Part shown: positions 34,968 to 44,238 of the stretch, piece after piece | How the letters are laid out: each line of letters opens with the position of its first letter | Numbering within the stretch: the first letter of the stretch is position 1 | DNA from: Geobacter sp. DSM 9736 | Lineage (GTDB): Bacteria; Desulfobacterota; Desulfuromonadia; Geobacterales; Geobacteraceae | Length of the DNA stretch: 64,000 nt | Assembly (NCBI RefSeq): GCF_900187405.1 | Contig: NZ_LT896716.1 | Coordinates: forward strand, 1,426,001-1,490,000 | Reading direction: 5' to 3' | Notes under the pieces: model-generated | Database searches by the model: none | Told to the model about the DNA's origin: nothing | What the model saw: the letters and a program-made list of their open reading frames with translations, nothing else | Program-made: the position numbers and the translations under genes

Positions 34968-37256
34968 TCAGGCGATTGCCGCCAGTTCGAGTCTACCCCC
35001 CCAGCGGCGCACAAGCTCTTCCCGAAGCCCTTCGTGCTCGGGCCATGACAGCGCCGAATCTTTCTCGACTATGCCGAAAGCCTCACGCCGCGCCTCCTCC
35101 AGTATCCTGGCGTCCCTGAGGATGCTAGCCACACGGAAATCGGGAATCCCCGCCTGCCGGGTCCCCAGGAAGTCGCCGGGGCCACGTATCTCCAGATCCG
35201 CCTCTGCGATCCTGAACCCGTCACTGGTCTGCTCCATCACCCGGAGGCGTTTTTCTCCATCCTCCGACAGTTTTCCAGGAGTGAGGAGGATGCAGCGGGA
35301 CCTTCCCCCTCCCCTGCCTACGCGCCCCCGCAGCTGGTGGAGCTGGGAGAGCCCGAAGCGCTCGGCATGCTCGATCACCATCACCGTCGCGTTTGGAACG
35401 TCGATTCCCACCTCGATCACCGTTGTCGCCACCAGGATGTCGAGGCGACGCTCCTTGAAGGCCCGCATAGTCTCTTCCTTCTCCTCCGGCTTCATCCGCC
35501 CGTGGAGAAGCCCCACCTTGAGATCCGGGAAGACCTCGGCCGTCAGGTGCTCCGCCATCTGGGTCGCCGCCTTCAGCTCCGACTTCTCCGTCTCCTCCAC
35601 GAGGGGGTAGATGACGTATGCCTGGTGCCCCTTCGCCACTTCCTCCCGGACAATCCCGTACACCTGGGCGCGGCGCGATTCGAAGGCGATCTTCGTCTCA
35701 ACCGGCGTCCTCCCCGGCGGCAGCTCGTCTATCACCGAGAGGGAGAGGTCGCCGAAAACCGTCATCGCAAGGGTCCGCGGGATCGGGGTCGCGGTCATGA
35801 CGAGGATATCCGGGTTGCAACCTTTCTTTTTAAGGATACCACGCTGGAGAACCCCGAAGCGGTGCTGCTCGTCGATGATGCCGAGGCCCAGGCGGTGAAA
35901 CTCCACCTTCTCCTGGATCACCGCGTGTGTGCCGATGACGATCTTGGCCTCCCCGGACGCGATGTCGTTCAGCCGTTCCGTCCTCACCTTCCCCTTGAGG
36001 GACGCGGTGAGGAGCGTCACCTTGATCCCGAGCTCTTCGCACCAGCGGTGGATGTTGAGGTAGTGCTGCTCGGCGAGTATCTCGGTGGGGGCCATGATGG
36101 CCACCTGATAGCCGTTCTCCACCGCCACGAGAGCGGCCATGAGCGCCACCAGAGTCTTCCCGCACCCGACGTCCCCCTGGACGAGGCGGTGCATCGGGTG
36201 GGGCGCCATCATGTCCGCCTTTATCTCCGAGAGAACCCGGCGCTGGGCCCCCGTCATCTGGAACGGCAGGAGCTTCAGAAGCTCCTTGGTGTAGCGGTGG
36301 GTGACCTCGAAGGAAATCCCCTCCTCCATGGCCACACCGCGCTTCTTGAGGGCGAGCCCCAGTTCCAGGTAGAAGAATTCGTCGAAGGCGAGGGTCTGAT
36401 GTGCAGGCGTCTTCTTCCCGTTCAGCTCCTCCAGCGGCAGCTCCTCGGGAAAATGGACCTCCCGGAGCGCGCCGGGCAGCGGCAGGAGCGCATGCGACTT
36501 CACCACCGGCTCGGGCAGGTGGCTCGCAGCGCTGTCGGCGAAATGGTCCACAACCTCCTTCATCACCTTGCGCATGAGCTTCTGGTTGAGCCCTTCGGTG
36601 AGCGGATACACGGGAACGATACGCCCGAAGTTGAAGGGGTCCCGCGCCATCACGGTATCGAGGTCCTCGGAAGCCGAAACCCATTCCACCTCGGGGTGGT
36701 GGACCTCCAGCATGAAGCCGTACTGCGACACCTCCCCTGTGAAGATCCCCCGCTTGCCGGGGCTCCATGCCTTCTTCATGAATGTCGGGTGGTAGCGGAA
36801 CCATTTGAAGGTGATCGACCCGGAGCCGTCCCGCACCACCGCCTCGAAAAACCGCCTCCCCCCCTTGGTCGTCACCGCGTCGGCGGTCACCACCTCCCCC
36901 TGGAAGACGCACGTCTCCCCCGGCTTGAGCTTCGCGATGGGAAGGATCGTGCGCCTGTCCTCGTACCGGTGAGGCAGGAGGTAGAGGGCGTCTTCAACCG
37001 TGGCGATCCCCTTTTTGGAAAGGGTCTCAGCAAGCTTAGGCCCGATCCCCTTGATGAACCGGATCGGCGTCTCCAGGTTCTTCCGGCTGATGGCCTGGCG
37101 AAGCGGCACAACCGAAGGCTCCGAAACCTTCACAAGCACGAGCCTCCCCTCCCCGTCCACCTCTACGTTCACACGGTCTCCGGGCTTGAGGCCGAGCTTC
37201 GAGAGGAGGTCGGCGGGAATGCTGAGGCTGTTTTTGTCGTCGAGTGTTATCTGCAT
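34968..37256 (-). CDS. recG: ATP-dependent DNA helicase RecG with N-terminal AbrB-like domain
   Basis: A 762-residue branch-migration helicase for stalled forks and recombination intermediates. Residues ~62-84 (PIRFIKGIGPKLAETLSKKGI) are the usual start of RecG. A wedge OB domain follows, then helicase motifs QGDVGCGKT (359-367), IIDEQHRFG, TATPIPRTL, ATTVIEVGID and GRVGRGGG. The first ~46 residues (LSIPADLLSKLGLKPGDRVNVEVDGEGRLVL) form an AbrB/SpoVT-type swapped-hairpin domain, which usually dimerises and binds DNA; this makes the protein longer than the ~690 residues usual for RecG. Long open frames on the opposite strand are composition artefacts. Confidence 0.95.
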   Translation of the reverse strand: MQITLDDKNSLSIPADLLSKLGLKPGDRVNVEVDGEGRLVLVKVSEPSVVPLRQAISRKNLETPIRFIKGIGPKLAETLSKKGIATVEDALYLLPHRYEDRRTILPIAKLKPGETCVFQGEVVTADAVTTKGGRRFFEAVVRDGSGSITFKWFRYHPTFMKKAWSPGKRGIFTGEVSQYGFMLEVHHPEVEWVSASEDLDTVMARDPFNFGRIVPVYPLTEGLNQKLMRKVMKEVVDHFADSAASHLPEPVVKSHALLPLPGALREVHFPEELPLEELNGKKTPAHQTLAFDEFFYLELGLALKKRGVAMEEGISFEVTHRYTKELLKLLPFQMTGAQRRVLSEIKADMMAPHPMHRLVQGDVGCGKTLVALMAALVAVENGYQVAIMAPTEILAEQHYLNIHRWCEELGIKVTLLTASLKGKVRTERLNDIASGEAKIVIGTHAVIQEKVEFHRLGLGIIDEQHRFGVLQRGILKKKGCNPDILVMTATPIPRTLAMTVFGDLSLSVIDELPPGRTPVETKIAFESRRAQVYGIVREEVAKGHQAYVIYPLVEETEKSELKAATQMAEHLTAEVFPDLKVGLLHGRMKPEEKEETMRAFKERRLDILVATTVIEVGIDVPNATVMVIEHAERFGLSQLHQLRGRVGRGGGRSRCILLTPGKLSEDGEKRLRVMEQTSDGFRIAEADLEIRGPGDFLGTRQAGIPDFRVASILRDARILEEARREAFGIVEKDSALSWPEHEGLREELVRRWGGRLELAAIA

Positions 37257-37576
37257 GGGTGGTCGTCGGTTCTCTTAGCCAGGGGAACTGGATGATGGCC
37301 GAGCATAGTAATACCCCAGAATTATGGTTTTTTCCAGATAACTGTAAGGCAGATGCTGAAGGTCGAGAGAAAAGCCCTAATGCGTGAGCTATTTTTAATT
37401 GGCCTGTATTGACTTTACCTGCGGCGTCATGTATATTCGCCCGAACCATTGAAGGAGGCCGTAAAGCTTGAGTTACAGTGTGTATGTAACAATCAAGCCT
37501 TGCGAGGCATCGTCCTGAATCATTAACATTAGTGAAAAATTGTTTTGGCTTTTTGAATTATCTACAGGGAGACTTT
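37257..37576. other. divergent intergenic region between recG and the cytochrome gene
   Basis: About 320 bases. It holds a strong promoter candidate at 37409-37437 and, behind it, GAAGGAGG followed by a TTG start at 37468 that would give a 16-codon peptide (LSYSVYVTIKPCEASS). That could be a leader peptide or chance. The gap is AT-rich around 37380-37420. I found no promoter for recG that I would name. Confidence 0.4.
37409..37437 (+). promoter_or_regulatory. sigma-70 promoter candidate for the c7 cytochrome gene
   Basis: TTGACT (37409-37414) and TATATT (37432-37437) are 17 bases apart. The start would be near 37444, leaving a leader of ~130 bases that includes a possible short upstream frame at 37468. 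Confidence 0.6.
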
Positions 37577-38644
37577 ATGAAAAGAATTATTTTTATTTTG
37601 ATATTAGTTTCTACAAGCAAAGCTCATGGCGATGTCCTCTGGTATAGCCTTGAACATGGTTCAAAGCTAGATATGATCAATGAAATGAGTGTCGATTTGA
37701 CAGGCCGTATAGGCATCCCTGAATGTGGAACTGTCGAGAGAAATGCAAATGAAGCAAAAGCAATGTATCCTTTAAAAGAAGTTTACTATGACAATATACC
37801 TGTAGCGATTCAACCTCATTTGTCCGCAAGAAGACATGAAATCCCGTTGTTCGGAGGCCCTGGAGTTGAACTATCCGCGACACCTGCAATGGATATTTAT
37901 CGAAATGGAACGGTTTCCAGCTTCAGCTGGCCTCTCCAGCAACTGCTGGAGAGCGATTGGGGAAGTGAGGCGTTGATCTACAGGCGACAGCTTGTGCTTG
38001 ACGAAGCACAGAATAGCTTTGCCACATTCAATGGGCAGCAGTGTCCGGAGACTATTAGGCTTAATTTGAAAGTAATTGATTCTTGGACGACTTATCAGCC
38101 TGAAATACAAAACCTTCCTGATGGGCAACAGGTAACCGTCTCCGCGATTAAAGGAGTTCGAGAAAGCCTACTCGGATACCTGACAATAATGGCGGCAGTG
38201 ATCCCCAATTCTTCGGAGAAAACACACGAAGAAGACCATGATCAGCTCAGGGGTCGGGTCGAACCCGGAATCAAGCTAAACGCGCGCCCGAATCTCAAGG
38301 TACAAGCCACAAGACCAAAGTACATTTCCCACGAAGAACTGCAAGGCAAACCCATTTCTTCACCTAAATTTATGCAACCGAACCGAGTGACGCCTGCCAC
38401 TCCTGGCGCTGGCCATTCAAGCACAATTTCACACGACCATGTACGGCTCAACGCCAAAAATGGGGCAGTTACATTTTCACATCCTCAGCACGGTAATAAT
38501 GCATGCAATTCATGTCATGAAGGACAAACTGGAAAGATAGCTGGAATAGGAAAAGAATGGGCACACAGAACCTGTAAGGGATGCCATTCAAAAGCAAATC
38601 GAGGACCTATCAAATGTGGTGAGTGTCACCGCAAGGGGGGTTAG
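37577..38644 (+). CDS. secreted c7-type triheme cytochrome with unrecognised N-terminal domain
   Basis: A 355-residue exported protein (signal peptide ~1-18, cleaved near AHG). The last ~60 residues form a class III cytochrome c7-type unit: VTFSHPQHG and three heme sites CNSCH, CKGCH and CGECH at about 310, 333 and 347, with extra His residues as axial ligands. The preceding ~250 residues have a globular-looking half (with sparse Cys) and a flexible Pro/Thr/Ser-rich linker, and match nothing I know. The gene is AT-rich compared with its neighbours. The likely role is periplasmic or outer-surface electron transfer coupled to an unknown binding or catalytic domain (inference). Confidence 0.85.
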   Translation: MKRIIFILILVSTSKAHGDVLWYSLEHGSKLDMINEMSVDLTGRIGIPECGTVERNANEAKAMYPLKEVYYDNIPVAIQPHLSARRHEIPLFGGPGVELSATPAMDIYRNGTVSSFSWPLQQLLESDWGSEALIYRRQLVLDEAQNSFATFNGQQCPETIRLNLKVIDSWTTYQPEIQNLPDGQQVTVSAIKGVRESLLGYLTIMAAVIPNSSEKTHEEDHDQLRGRVEPGIKLNARPNLKVQATRPKYISHEELQGKPISSPKFMQPNRVTPATPGAGHSSTISHDHVRLNAKNGAVTFSHPQHGNNACNSCHEGQTGKIAGIGKEWAHRTCKGCHSKANRGPIKCGECHRKGG

Positions 38645-39042
38645 CACACGGGAAGAATGATGACATTAACCGTAACAGAGTAATGGGGTCAGGCTTCAAA
38701 GTTGAAAAGTTGAAGCCCTAATGTCTATTCCAACCATCTCACGCAAACGCATCCCACTCCCGGGAGGAGCATTAGGAGAACCTAGGGACACTCAAGCTTC
38801 TGCGCTCCTACCCCCGTCCTGCCACTCGCCCACTTGGTCTGCAGAAAGTTTCGGCAATGTCCTCAATACGCAGGAGGAACTTGAAGCAGCACCGAAAAGC
38901 CGGCGCTACAGCCCCTCACGGCCAGGACTTCCCTCCCCTTTCCCCACACATACCCACCCCGGTTATTGACATATAATGAGCCAGGCCTTATCATCCTGCC
39001 ATCTCGGAATTCGGCGCGTCGGCCCTGAACCTCGGAGGGAAT
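38645..39042. other. intergenic region with a REP-like hairpin
   Basis: About 400 bases without a credible gene. It holds the hairpin at 38692-38717, weak coding potential in a short frame (38721-38969) and a consensus -10 box TATAAT (38972-38977) without a clear -35, which may serve the histidine kinase gene at 39043 (start GGAGGGAATATG). Confidence 0.45.
38692..38717. repeat. REP-like palindrome GGCTTCAA ... TTGAAGCC
   Basis: Eight-base arms (38692-38699 and 38710-38717) flank a ten-base loop, preceded by AATGGGGTCA. Similar strings flank REP-associated tyrosine transposases in many genomes, so this could be a REP element or a relic of one. No transposase is next to it. Confidence 0.4.
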
Positions 39043-40165
39043 ATGGATACCTACTTTGCCACCGCTGAACGCAACAGTGCTGATGACCTCAAGCAGGAAA
39101 TCGACACCATCATCAAGAATGAAGTAGTCCGGGAACTGCTGCATGCACTGAGCGGACTTATAGCGGTTCTGGATGAGCACAGGCAGGTTGTTGCTCTCAA
39201 TGATTCATTCCTGCAGATGCTCGGCGTCAGCGATCCGGCTGAGGTTCTGGGGCTGCGGCTGGGGGAAGCGCTGCACTGCATCCACTCCCACGAAGAGCCG
39301 CATGGCTGCGGAACCACTAAATACTGCGCTACCTGCGGAGCTGCCATCGCAACCGTCTCCGCCCTGGGCGAGGAGAAGCCGGCAGAAAGGATCTGCGCAC
39401 TTACCGCAGAACGTGACGGAGTCAGGCTGGACACCTCCCTCTCAGTCCGGGCCAATCCGATAAAGCTTGAAGGGAACAGGTTTGTCCTTGTGTTCCTGCA
39501 GGACATAACGCTCGAAGAGCTGCGGGCCTCCCTGGAAAGAACCTTTTTCCACGACATCAGCAATATGCTGACGGGTCTGATAGGTGCCAGTGAAATGCTC
39601 GCTGCAAAGAACAGGGAATCGACTCTGGCACAGGTGGTGTTTCAGTCCGCCTTACGCCTGTCGGATGAAGTCGCCATACAGAAAAGCATGTTCCAGAGCG
39701 GAGCCGAGGACTACCGGGTGACACGGCGCGAAGCCCTGGCCCCGCAGCTCCTCAACGACCTGAAGAACGTCTTCACGAGCCACCCGGCGTCGTTGAACAA
39801 GTACATGAAGGTGCGGGAGCCTGCACCGCAAATCTCCATCCGGACCGACCTATCACTGGCATTGAGGGTGATGTGCAACATGGTCACCAATGCCCTGGAA
39901 GCAACAGAAGAATCCGGGGCGGTCGAGATATGGTTCGAAGAAGAGGAAGCCTTCCTGATTTTCTGCGTATGGAATGGAACTGCTATCGCAGACCGGGTAA
40001 AGCTCAGGATATTCCAGCGGAACTTCAGCACCAAAAGAGGGGTCCGGCAGAGGGATCGGCACCTACTCGATGCTTCTTTTCGGTGAAAAACTGCTCGGCG
40101 GAAAAGTAACCTTTACGTCGTCGGAAGAAGAGGGAACAATCTTCAGGTTCGCGCTGCCCCGATGA
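39043..40165 (+). pseudogene. PAS-domain histidine kinase broken by a one-base frameshift
   Basis: The reading frame from 39043 gives 347 residues and stops at 40086. It has a PAS domain with a four-Cys cluster (Cys 79, 89, 95, 98: HC...GCGTTKYCATCGA), a phospho-acceptor helix FFHDISNMLTGL and an ATPase N-box NMVTNALEA. The last part, FSTKRGV..., goes out of frame. Removing one G from the GGGG run at 40039-40042 restores KRGSGRGIGTYSMLLFGEKLLGGKVTF and a stop at 40165, which is the normal ATPase end. So the gene is either a true frameshift (pseudogene or slippage-controlled) or a sequencing error. The four-Cys PAS suggests a metal or redox sensor. Confidence 0.8.
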
Positions 40166-40206
40166 CCGCCGTCCGGGGAACCTCCCTGCGCATTAAGGAG
40201 TATTGA

Positions 40207-40821
40207 GTGGAAAGAAAAAAGCTCACGTTACAGGAATATGAAGCGCTGGTTGAGCAATCTCCCATCCTGAGCTGGAGGGCCAACACCGAAGCCCTCTGCG
40301 ACTACTTCAACGAGCGCTGGCTCTCGTTCAGAGGCCGCTCGATGGCGGAGGAATACGGAAACGGGTGGGCAAAAGGAGTTCATCCCGAAGACTACGACCG
40401 CTGCCTGAAGATCTACCTGGGCGCATTCCACGCACGGGAGATATTCGAGATGGAATACCGCCTGAAGCGGTATGACGGTGAGTATCGCTGGATATTCGAC
40501 CGGGGGGTGCCTTTTACCGACGAGCGTGGCGAGTTTGCCGGCTATATCGGCAGTTGCATCGATGTCACCGAGAGAGTCGATGCACAGGAGGCGCTACGGG
40601 TCAAGATGGAAGCGGAGATCAAGGCTCTGAAGGGAATCATCCCTATTTGCTCGTACTGCCATAAGATAAGGAATGACGAGGAGATATGGCAACAGCTGGA
40701 AAGCTATATAACCGAGCATTCAGAAGCCCTGTTCAGCCATGGGATGTGCCCTGAATGCAGCGAGAGGGAATTGCGGAAGGTTCGGGAGATGAAAAGCGAG
40801 TTCGAATACCGTTTCCGGTGA
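40207..40821 (+). CDS. PAS protein with C-terminal cysteine-rich zinc-type motif
   Basis: A 204-residue protein. Residues ~10-130 are a PAS_3-type domain (SWRANTEALCDYFNERWLSFRGRS, HPEDYDRCLKIY, VTERVDAQEALR). The C-terminal ~60 residues carry PICSYCHKIRNDEEIWQQLE and FSHGMCPECSERELRK, a Cys4 motif often found at the end of PAS proteins and likely to bind zinc. It has no kinase or cyclase domain of its own. The start is GTG at 40207 with AAGGAG upstream. It follows the broken kinase gene by 41 bases and may work with it. Confidence 0.85.
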   Translation: MERKKLTLQEYEALVEQSPILSWRANTEALCDYFNERWLSFRGRSMAEEYGNGWAKGVHPEDYDRCLKIYLGAFHAREIFEMEYRLKRYDGEYRWIFDRGVPFTDERGEFAGYIGSCIDVTERVDAQEALRVKMEAEIKALKGIIPICSYCHKIRNDEEIWQQLESYITEHSEALFSHGMCPECSERELRKVREMKSEFEYRFR

Positions 40822-40863
40822 GAATCGTTTTCCAACCTTTCCCAAAGCCCCTTGGCCGCGCCT

Positions 40864-43551
40864 TCACAAGCTCCGCCCCTCCTGCCCCGGTACGCTTTCT
40901 CCGCTGAGAAGCCGATGAAGCTTCTGCTTCAGTTGCTCCATCCCGAAGGGCTTCTGAATGAATTCGATATGGGTCGCATTCAGGAACTGTTTCCCCACCT
41001 CTTGCTCGTGATAGCCGCTCGACAGCAAAATCGGCACATCCGGGTCAAGACCCCTTATTTCGGCCAGTGCTTCCTTCCCATCCAGATGCGGCATCGTGAG
41101 GTCAAGAAGGATGCACCTGACCTCGTCTCTTCGCGATTCGAAGACCCTTATACCCTCAGCACCATCTGCTGCCGTGAGGACGTCATAGCCTAAGGCCTGC
41201 AGCATCTCTTTTCCCAGGCTGCGGATCGACTCCTCATCATCGACAAGCAGCACCGTACCGCTTGCAGGTGCGGCATCCGACGTGGGGGGAGGCGGGAGAA
41301 CTTCGGGAGCCGGCTCGGCCGGAACGGGAAGAAGCACTCTGAAGGAAGCTCCCCTCCCCTTCTCGCTCCTGACCAGGATAGTCCCCTTGTGGCCCCGGAC
41401 AATGCCGAGGACCGTCGCCATCCCCAAGCCTCTCCCCGTAAACTTGGTGGAGAAGAAAGGATCGAATATCTTCCCCATTACCTCCGGATCGATGCCGGGA
41501 CCGGTATCGGAAACCTCCAGATACACATAGGAACCTTCGGGAAGCTGTTCAACCAGCCACCCCTGGGAAAAACAAGCAGCATCGCATTCGATGCGGCCCG
41601 CAGAGACATGGATATCCCCCACCGCATCGCCAAGGGCTTCGGAAGCGTTGATGACGAGGTTCATGATGACCTGACGGAGTTGCGTCGCGTCGGCTTCGAT
41701 CAGAGGCAGCTCGGAGGAGAAGCTGAGATGAAGGGCGGCTTTTTTCGATATCGACACCTCCAGAAGTTCCGTCATTTCCTCCACGACAGCCCGCAGGCTC
41801 ACCGGCTCGACCTGAAAGTGCCCCTTACCTGAATATGCGAGCATCTGCCGCGCCAGGTCCGCCGCCCTGCGTGCCGCTTTTTCGATCTGCCTGATGTTCT
41901 CCTGTGCGGGAGATTGAGGGTCCGTGTGTATGAGCGCCATGTCGGCGTTCCCGAGGACCGCCATCAGAATGTTGTTGAAATCGTGTGCAATGCCGCCGGC
42001 CAGTACCCCCAGGCTCTCCAGCTTCTGCACATGGAGCATCTGCGATTGAATCAGTTTTTTCTCGTCTTCCAGGGTTTTCTTTTCAGAGACGTCCATGGCG
42101 ATCACAAGCAGATGAGGGACGCCGTCATTCTCGAACCTGGAAAAGAGGCACTCAAGACAGACGGACTTCTTAAAGGAGCTGGCAAAGCACTTCTCCGCGC
42201 GTCGGGTAACGCCGTCAGCCAAAACCGATTCCGCCGTCAGGTCGAACCCCGTTTCCCGCCACGATGCTATGGTTCTGAAGTTCTGGGCCTCAATCTCCGC
42301 AACCGAACCGCCGATCATTCGTGCAACTGCATCGTTTGCAAGAACGCATTTTCCCGAAGCCCCCTCGTAAACCAGTATACCCGTCGGAGAAGATGCCAGT
42401 AGCGTACGGACGAATGAAAGCACCCGATTGGTGATCTGTTCCGCCTTCTTTCGCTCGTTCAGCTCCATATTCAGCTGTTCGTTCGCCGTGCAGAGCTCTA
42501 CGGTCCTCTCCGCAACACGCTCCTCCAGGTCCCTGTTGGCCCGCCTCAACTCCTCTTCCGCCTGCTGCTCGTTCTTCCACTTGAGGAATATCACCCTGGA
42601 AGAGTAGAGCGTACCCAGCGCAAACAGCACGACCAGAGACGACATGGTGAAAAGATCCCGCCACCAGTCGGCCAGGTAATCGCCGGTAGCCCGTCCGACA
42701 TTGACGTAGAGAGGATACTTCGGCAACTTCCGGTACGAAAACATCCGTTTCACATCGTCCAGGCTGCCGGAAGTGAGATATGTTCCGGAAGTGTGTCCCT
42801 GCTGGATCAGGCTGCGAAATTCACGGGAGACCTTTCTGCTGTTTATCGTGACCGTCCCTCCCTCGGCAGAAGGGTACCGTGCTACCACGTTTAGTTGAGC
42901 ATCACGCAGCGTCACTACGGGATCGCTCCCAAGTTCGAAGGAAGCAAAGAGACCGGTCAGCAGATCTATGGGGATGGTACCCTGAACGACACCGGCAAAG
43001 GAACCATCGGGCGCATCGATCCTGCGTGCGAACCCGAGGAGCCACCTTTTGCTAACCACGCCGAAGACGGGCCTGGAAATCACCAGTCCTGCATTCGGGT
43101 CTTGCCGCAACCGGATGAAATAATCCCGGTCGGAGATATTGAAGGTGCCCGACCCGTTTTCATAGCTGATGTTCCCGGCCTCGTCAGACACCCGAAGGCT
43201 GTATAGCTCGGCGACCCGCTCCCGCTGACTGTCAACAAACCGCACGAAAGAGGCTGCATCCATACCGCCGTTGCGTATCTGCCTCTGGGTCTCATCCGCC
43301 ACCGTGCGCAACACTATATCGATCTTGTCGATCATGCCGCTCAGGCTGGTTTCCAGAGCTCCGGCAAGGTTCTGGGTCTGCGTTCTCACCCGGGATTCAT
43401 GCTGCTGCCGGCTCTGAAAGACCGAAACACCTGCAAGGAGGAGGACGAACAGGTTTGCTGCAAGTACACCGAGAACCAGGCGTACAACAAAAGCCCGTTG
43501 AGCATCAGTTTTTATATCCGGTCCAGGCATAGAGGGTCCAATTGTTAACAT
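40864..43551 (-). CDS. hybrid histidine kinase with dCache-type sensor and receiver
   Basis: An 895-residue membrane protein. Two helices (~18-38 and ~310-330) flank a periplasmic double-Cache-like sensor domain (DRDYFIRLRQDPNAGLVISRPV). A coiled linker and a PAS domain follow, with a small Cys patch CFASSFKKSVCLEC. The kinase has His in [18 protein letters not shown]-box NLVINASEAL, DTGPGI and GRGLGMATV. A receiver at the C-terminus has LDLTMPHLDG as its phospho-Asp site and a KPF Lys. The frame extends upstream to a TTG (43626), but I prefer the ATG at 43551 or 43530; neither has a strong ribosome site. The kinase type is common in signal phosphorelays. Ligand unknown. Confidence 0.9.
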   Translation of the reverse strand: MLTIGPSMPGPDIKTDAQRAFVVRLVLGVLAANLFVLLLAGVSVFQSRQQHESRVRTQTQNLAGALETSLSGMIDKIDIVLRTVADETQRQIRNGGMDAASFVRFVDSQRERVAELYSLRVSDEAGNISYENGSGTFNISDRDYFIRLRQDPNAGLVISRPVFGVVSKRWLLGFARRIDAPDGSFAGVVQGTIPIDLLTGLFASFELGSDPVVTLRDAQLNVVARYPSAEGGTVTINSRKVSREFRSLIQQGHTSGTYLTSGSLDDVKRMFSYRKLPKYPLYVNVGRATGDYLADWWRDLFTMSSLVVLFALGTLYSSRVIFLKWKNEQQAEEELRRANRDLEERVAERTVELCTANEQLNMELNERKKAEQITNRVLSFVRTLLASSPTGILVYEGASGKCVLANDAVARMIGGSVAEIEAQNFRTIASWRETGFDLTAESVLADGVTRRAEKCFASSFKKSVCLECLFSRFENDGVPHLLVIAMDVSEKKTLEDEKKLIQSQMLHVQKLESLGVLAGGIAHDFNNILMAVLGNADMALIHTDPQSPAQENIRQIEKAARRAADLARQMLAYSGKGHFQVEPVSLRAVVEEMTELLEVSISKKAALHLSFSSELPLIEADATQLRQVIMNLVINASEALGDAVGDIHVSAGRIECDAACFSQGWLVEQLPEGSYVYLEVSDTGPGIDPEVMGKIFDPFFSTKFTGRGLGMATVLGIVRGHKGTILVRSEKGRGASFRVLLPVPAEPAPEVLPPPPTSDAAPASGTVLLVDDEESIRSLGKEMLQALGYDVLTAADGAEGIRVFESRRDEVRCILLDLTMPHLDGKEALAEIRGLDPDVPILLSSGYHEQEVGKQFLNATHIEFIQKPFGMEQLKQKLHRLLSGESVPGQEGRSL

Positions 43552-43638
43552 AGAAGGATTACTTTGAGAACCTATTATGATCACTCCCCACGCATCGGGA
43601 GAAATTCCGGTCAAGAACCGGCTCAAGTGACATAGCGT

Positions 43639-44091
43639 CTATTTCGTCCAGACAGTGCTCCTGCCGAACAGCGGGATTCCGATATAGCCCCTCAACTCCA
43701 GACGGCGGGGAGACACCAGCCTGATCTCGCTTTTGTAGGTCGCACCCGACTCCGGATCATAAATGCGCCCCTTCTCCCATAACCCATCACCAGCATAGCG
43801 GAACCCTTCCATTATCTGCAAGCCAAGCAGAGGACGATTCCGAAGCGCCGGGTCAGGGTTTTCCCTGTCCACCCGCGGCCTTCCCCCCATCCCTTCTTCG
43901 TCGTCGGGCGGATATTCCGGCATGCCGAGCCATACGATCTTCCCGCAATAGTGGAAACCGCAGCGATAGATGTCTATTTTCGCCCTGCCATCCTCGCTGT
44001 TCCATCTCCCTGTAATGCTTTCCGCACCCTCTCCAAACGCGCAAACTGCCGCAATACAAATAGCCGCCACCATGGCGAGGCTTTTGACCAT
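43639..44091 (-). CDS. DUF2147 family exported protein
   Basis: A 150-residue protein with a signal peptide (MVKSLAMVAAICIAAVCAFG). The mature domain fits DUF2147, a lipocalin-like beta barrel: GRWNSEDGRAKIDIYRC, FHYCGKIVWLGMPEYP, ILG-like LLGLQIMEGF, WEKGRIYDPESGATYKSEIRL, LRGYIGIPLFGRSTVW. Two Cys (YRCGFHYCG) may form a disulfide. GGGAGG precedes the ATG at 44091. Function of the family is uncertain. It ends 12 bases from the TTG upstream extension of the hybrid kinase. Confidence 0.85.
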   Translation of the reverse strand: MVKSLAMVAAICIAAVCAFGEGAESITGRWNSEDGRAKIDIYRCGFHYCGKIVWLGMPEYPPDDEEGMGGRPRVDRENPDPALRNRPLLGLQIMEGFRYAGDGLWEKGRIYDPESGATYKSEIRLVSPRRLELRGYIGIPLFGRSTVWTK

Positions 44092-44238
44092 GCCGTGTCC
44101 TCCCTTCGAGAAGTTGCTCGCGCCACCGTACCACAATCATTGTGCAAAGCGTCTCGAAGTCAATGGCCGGCCGCAGAGATCGACCTTGCGTAGCGGGCAT
44201 CCTCGTTTATCATTGTTTCGGCACACTGCGGGGAAATC

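Noticed and set aside
35337-37295. 652-codon open frame on the plus strand, antisense to recG
   Set aside because: A composition artefact: RecG is certain on the other strand, and the frame has an extreme His/Arg/Leu/Asp pattern typical of antisense translation of high-GC genes.
38721-38969. 82-codon frame downstream of the REP-like palindrome
   Set aside because: Pro/Ser-rich low complexity, no family features; left as intergenic.
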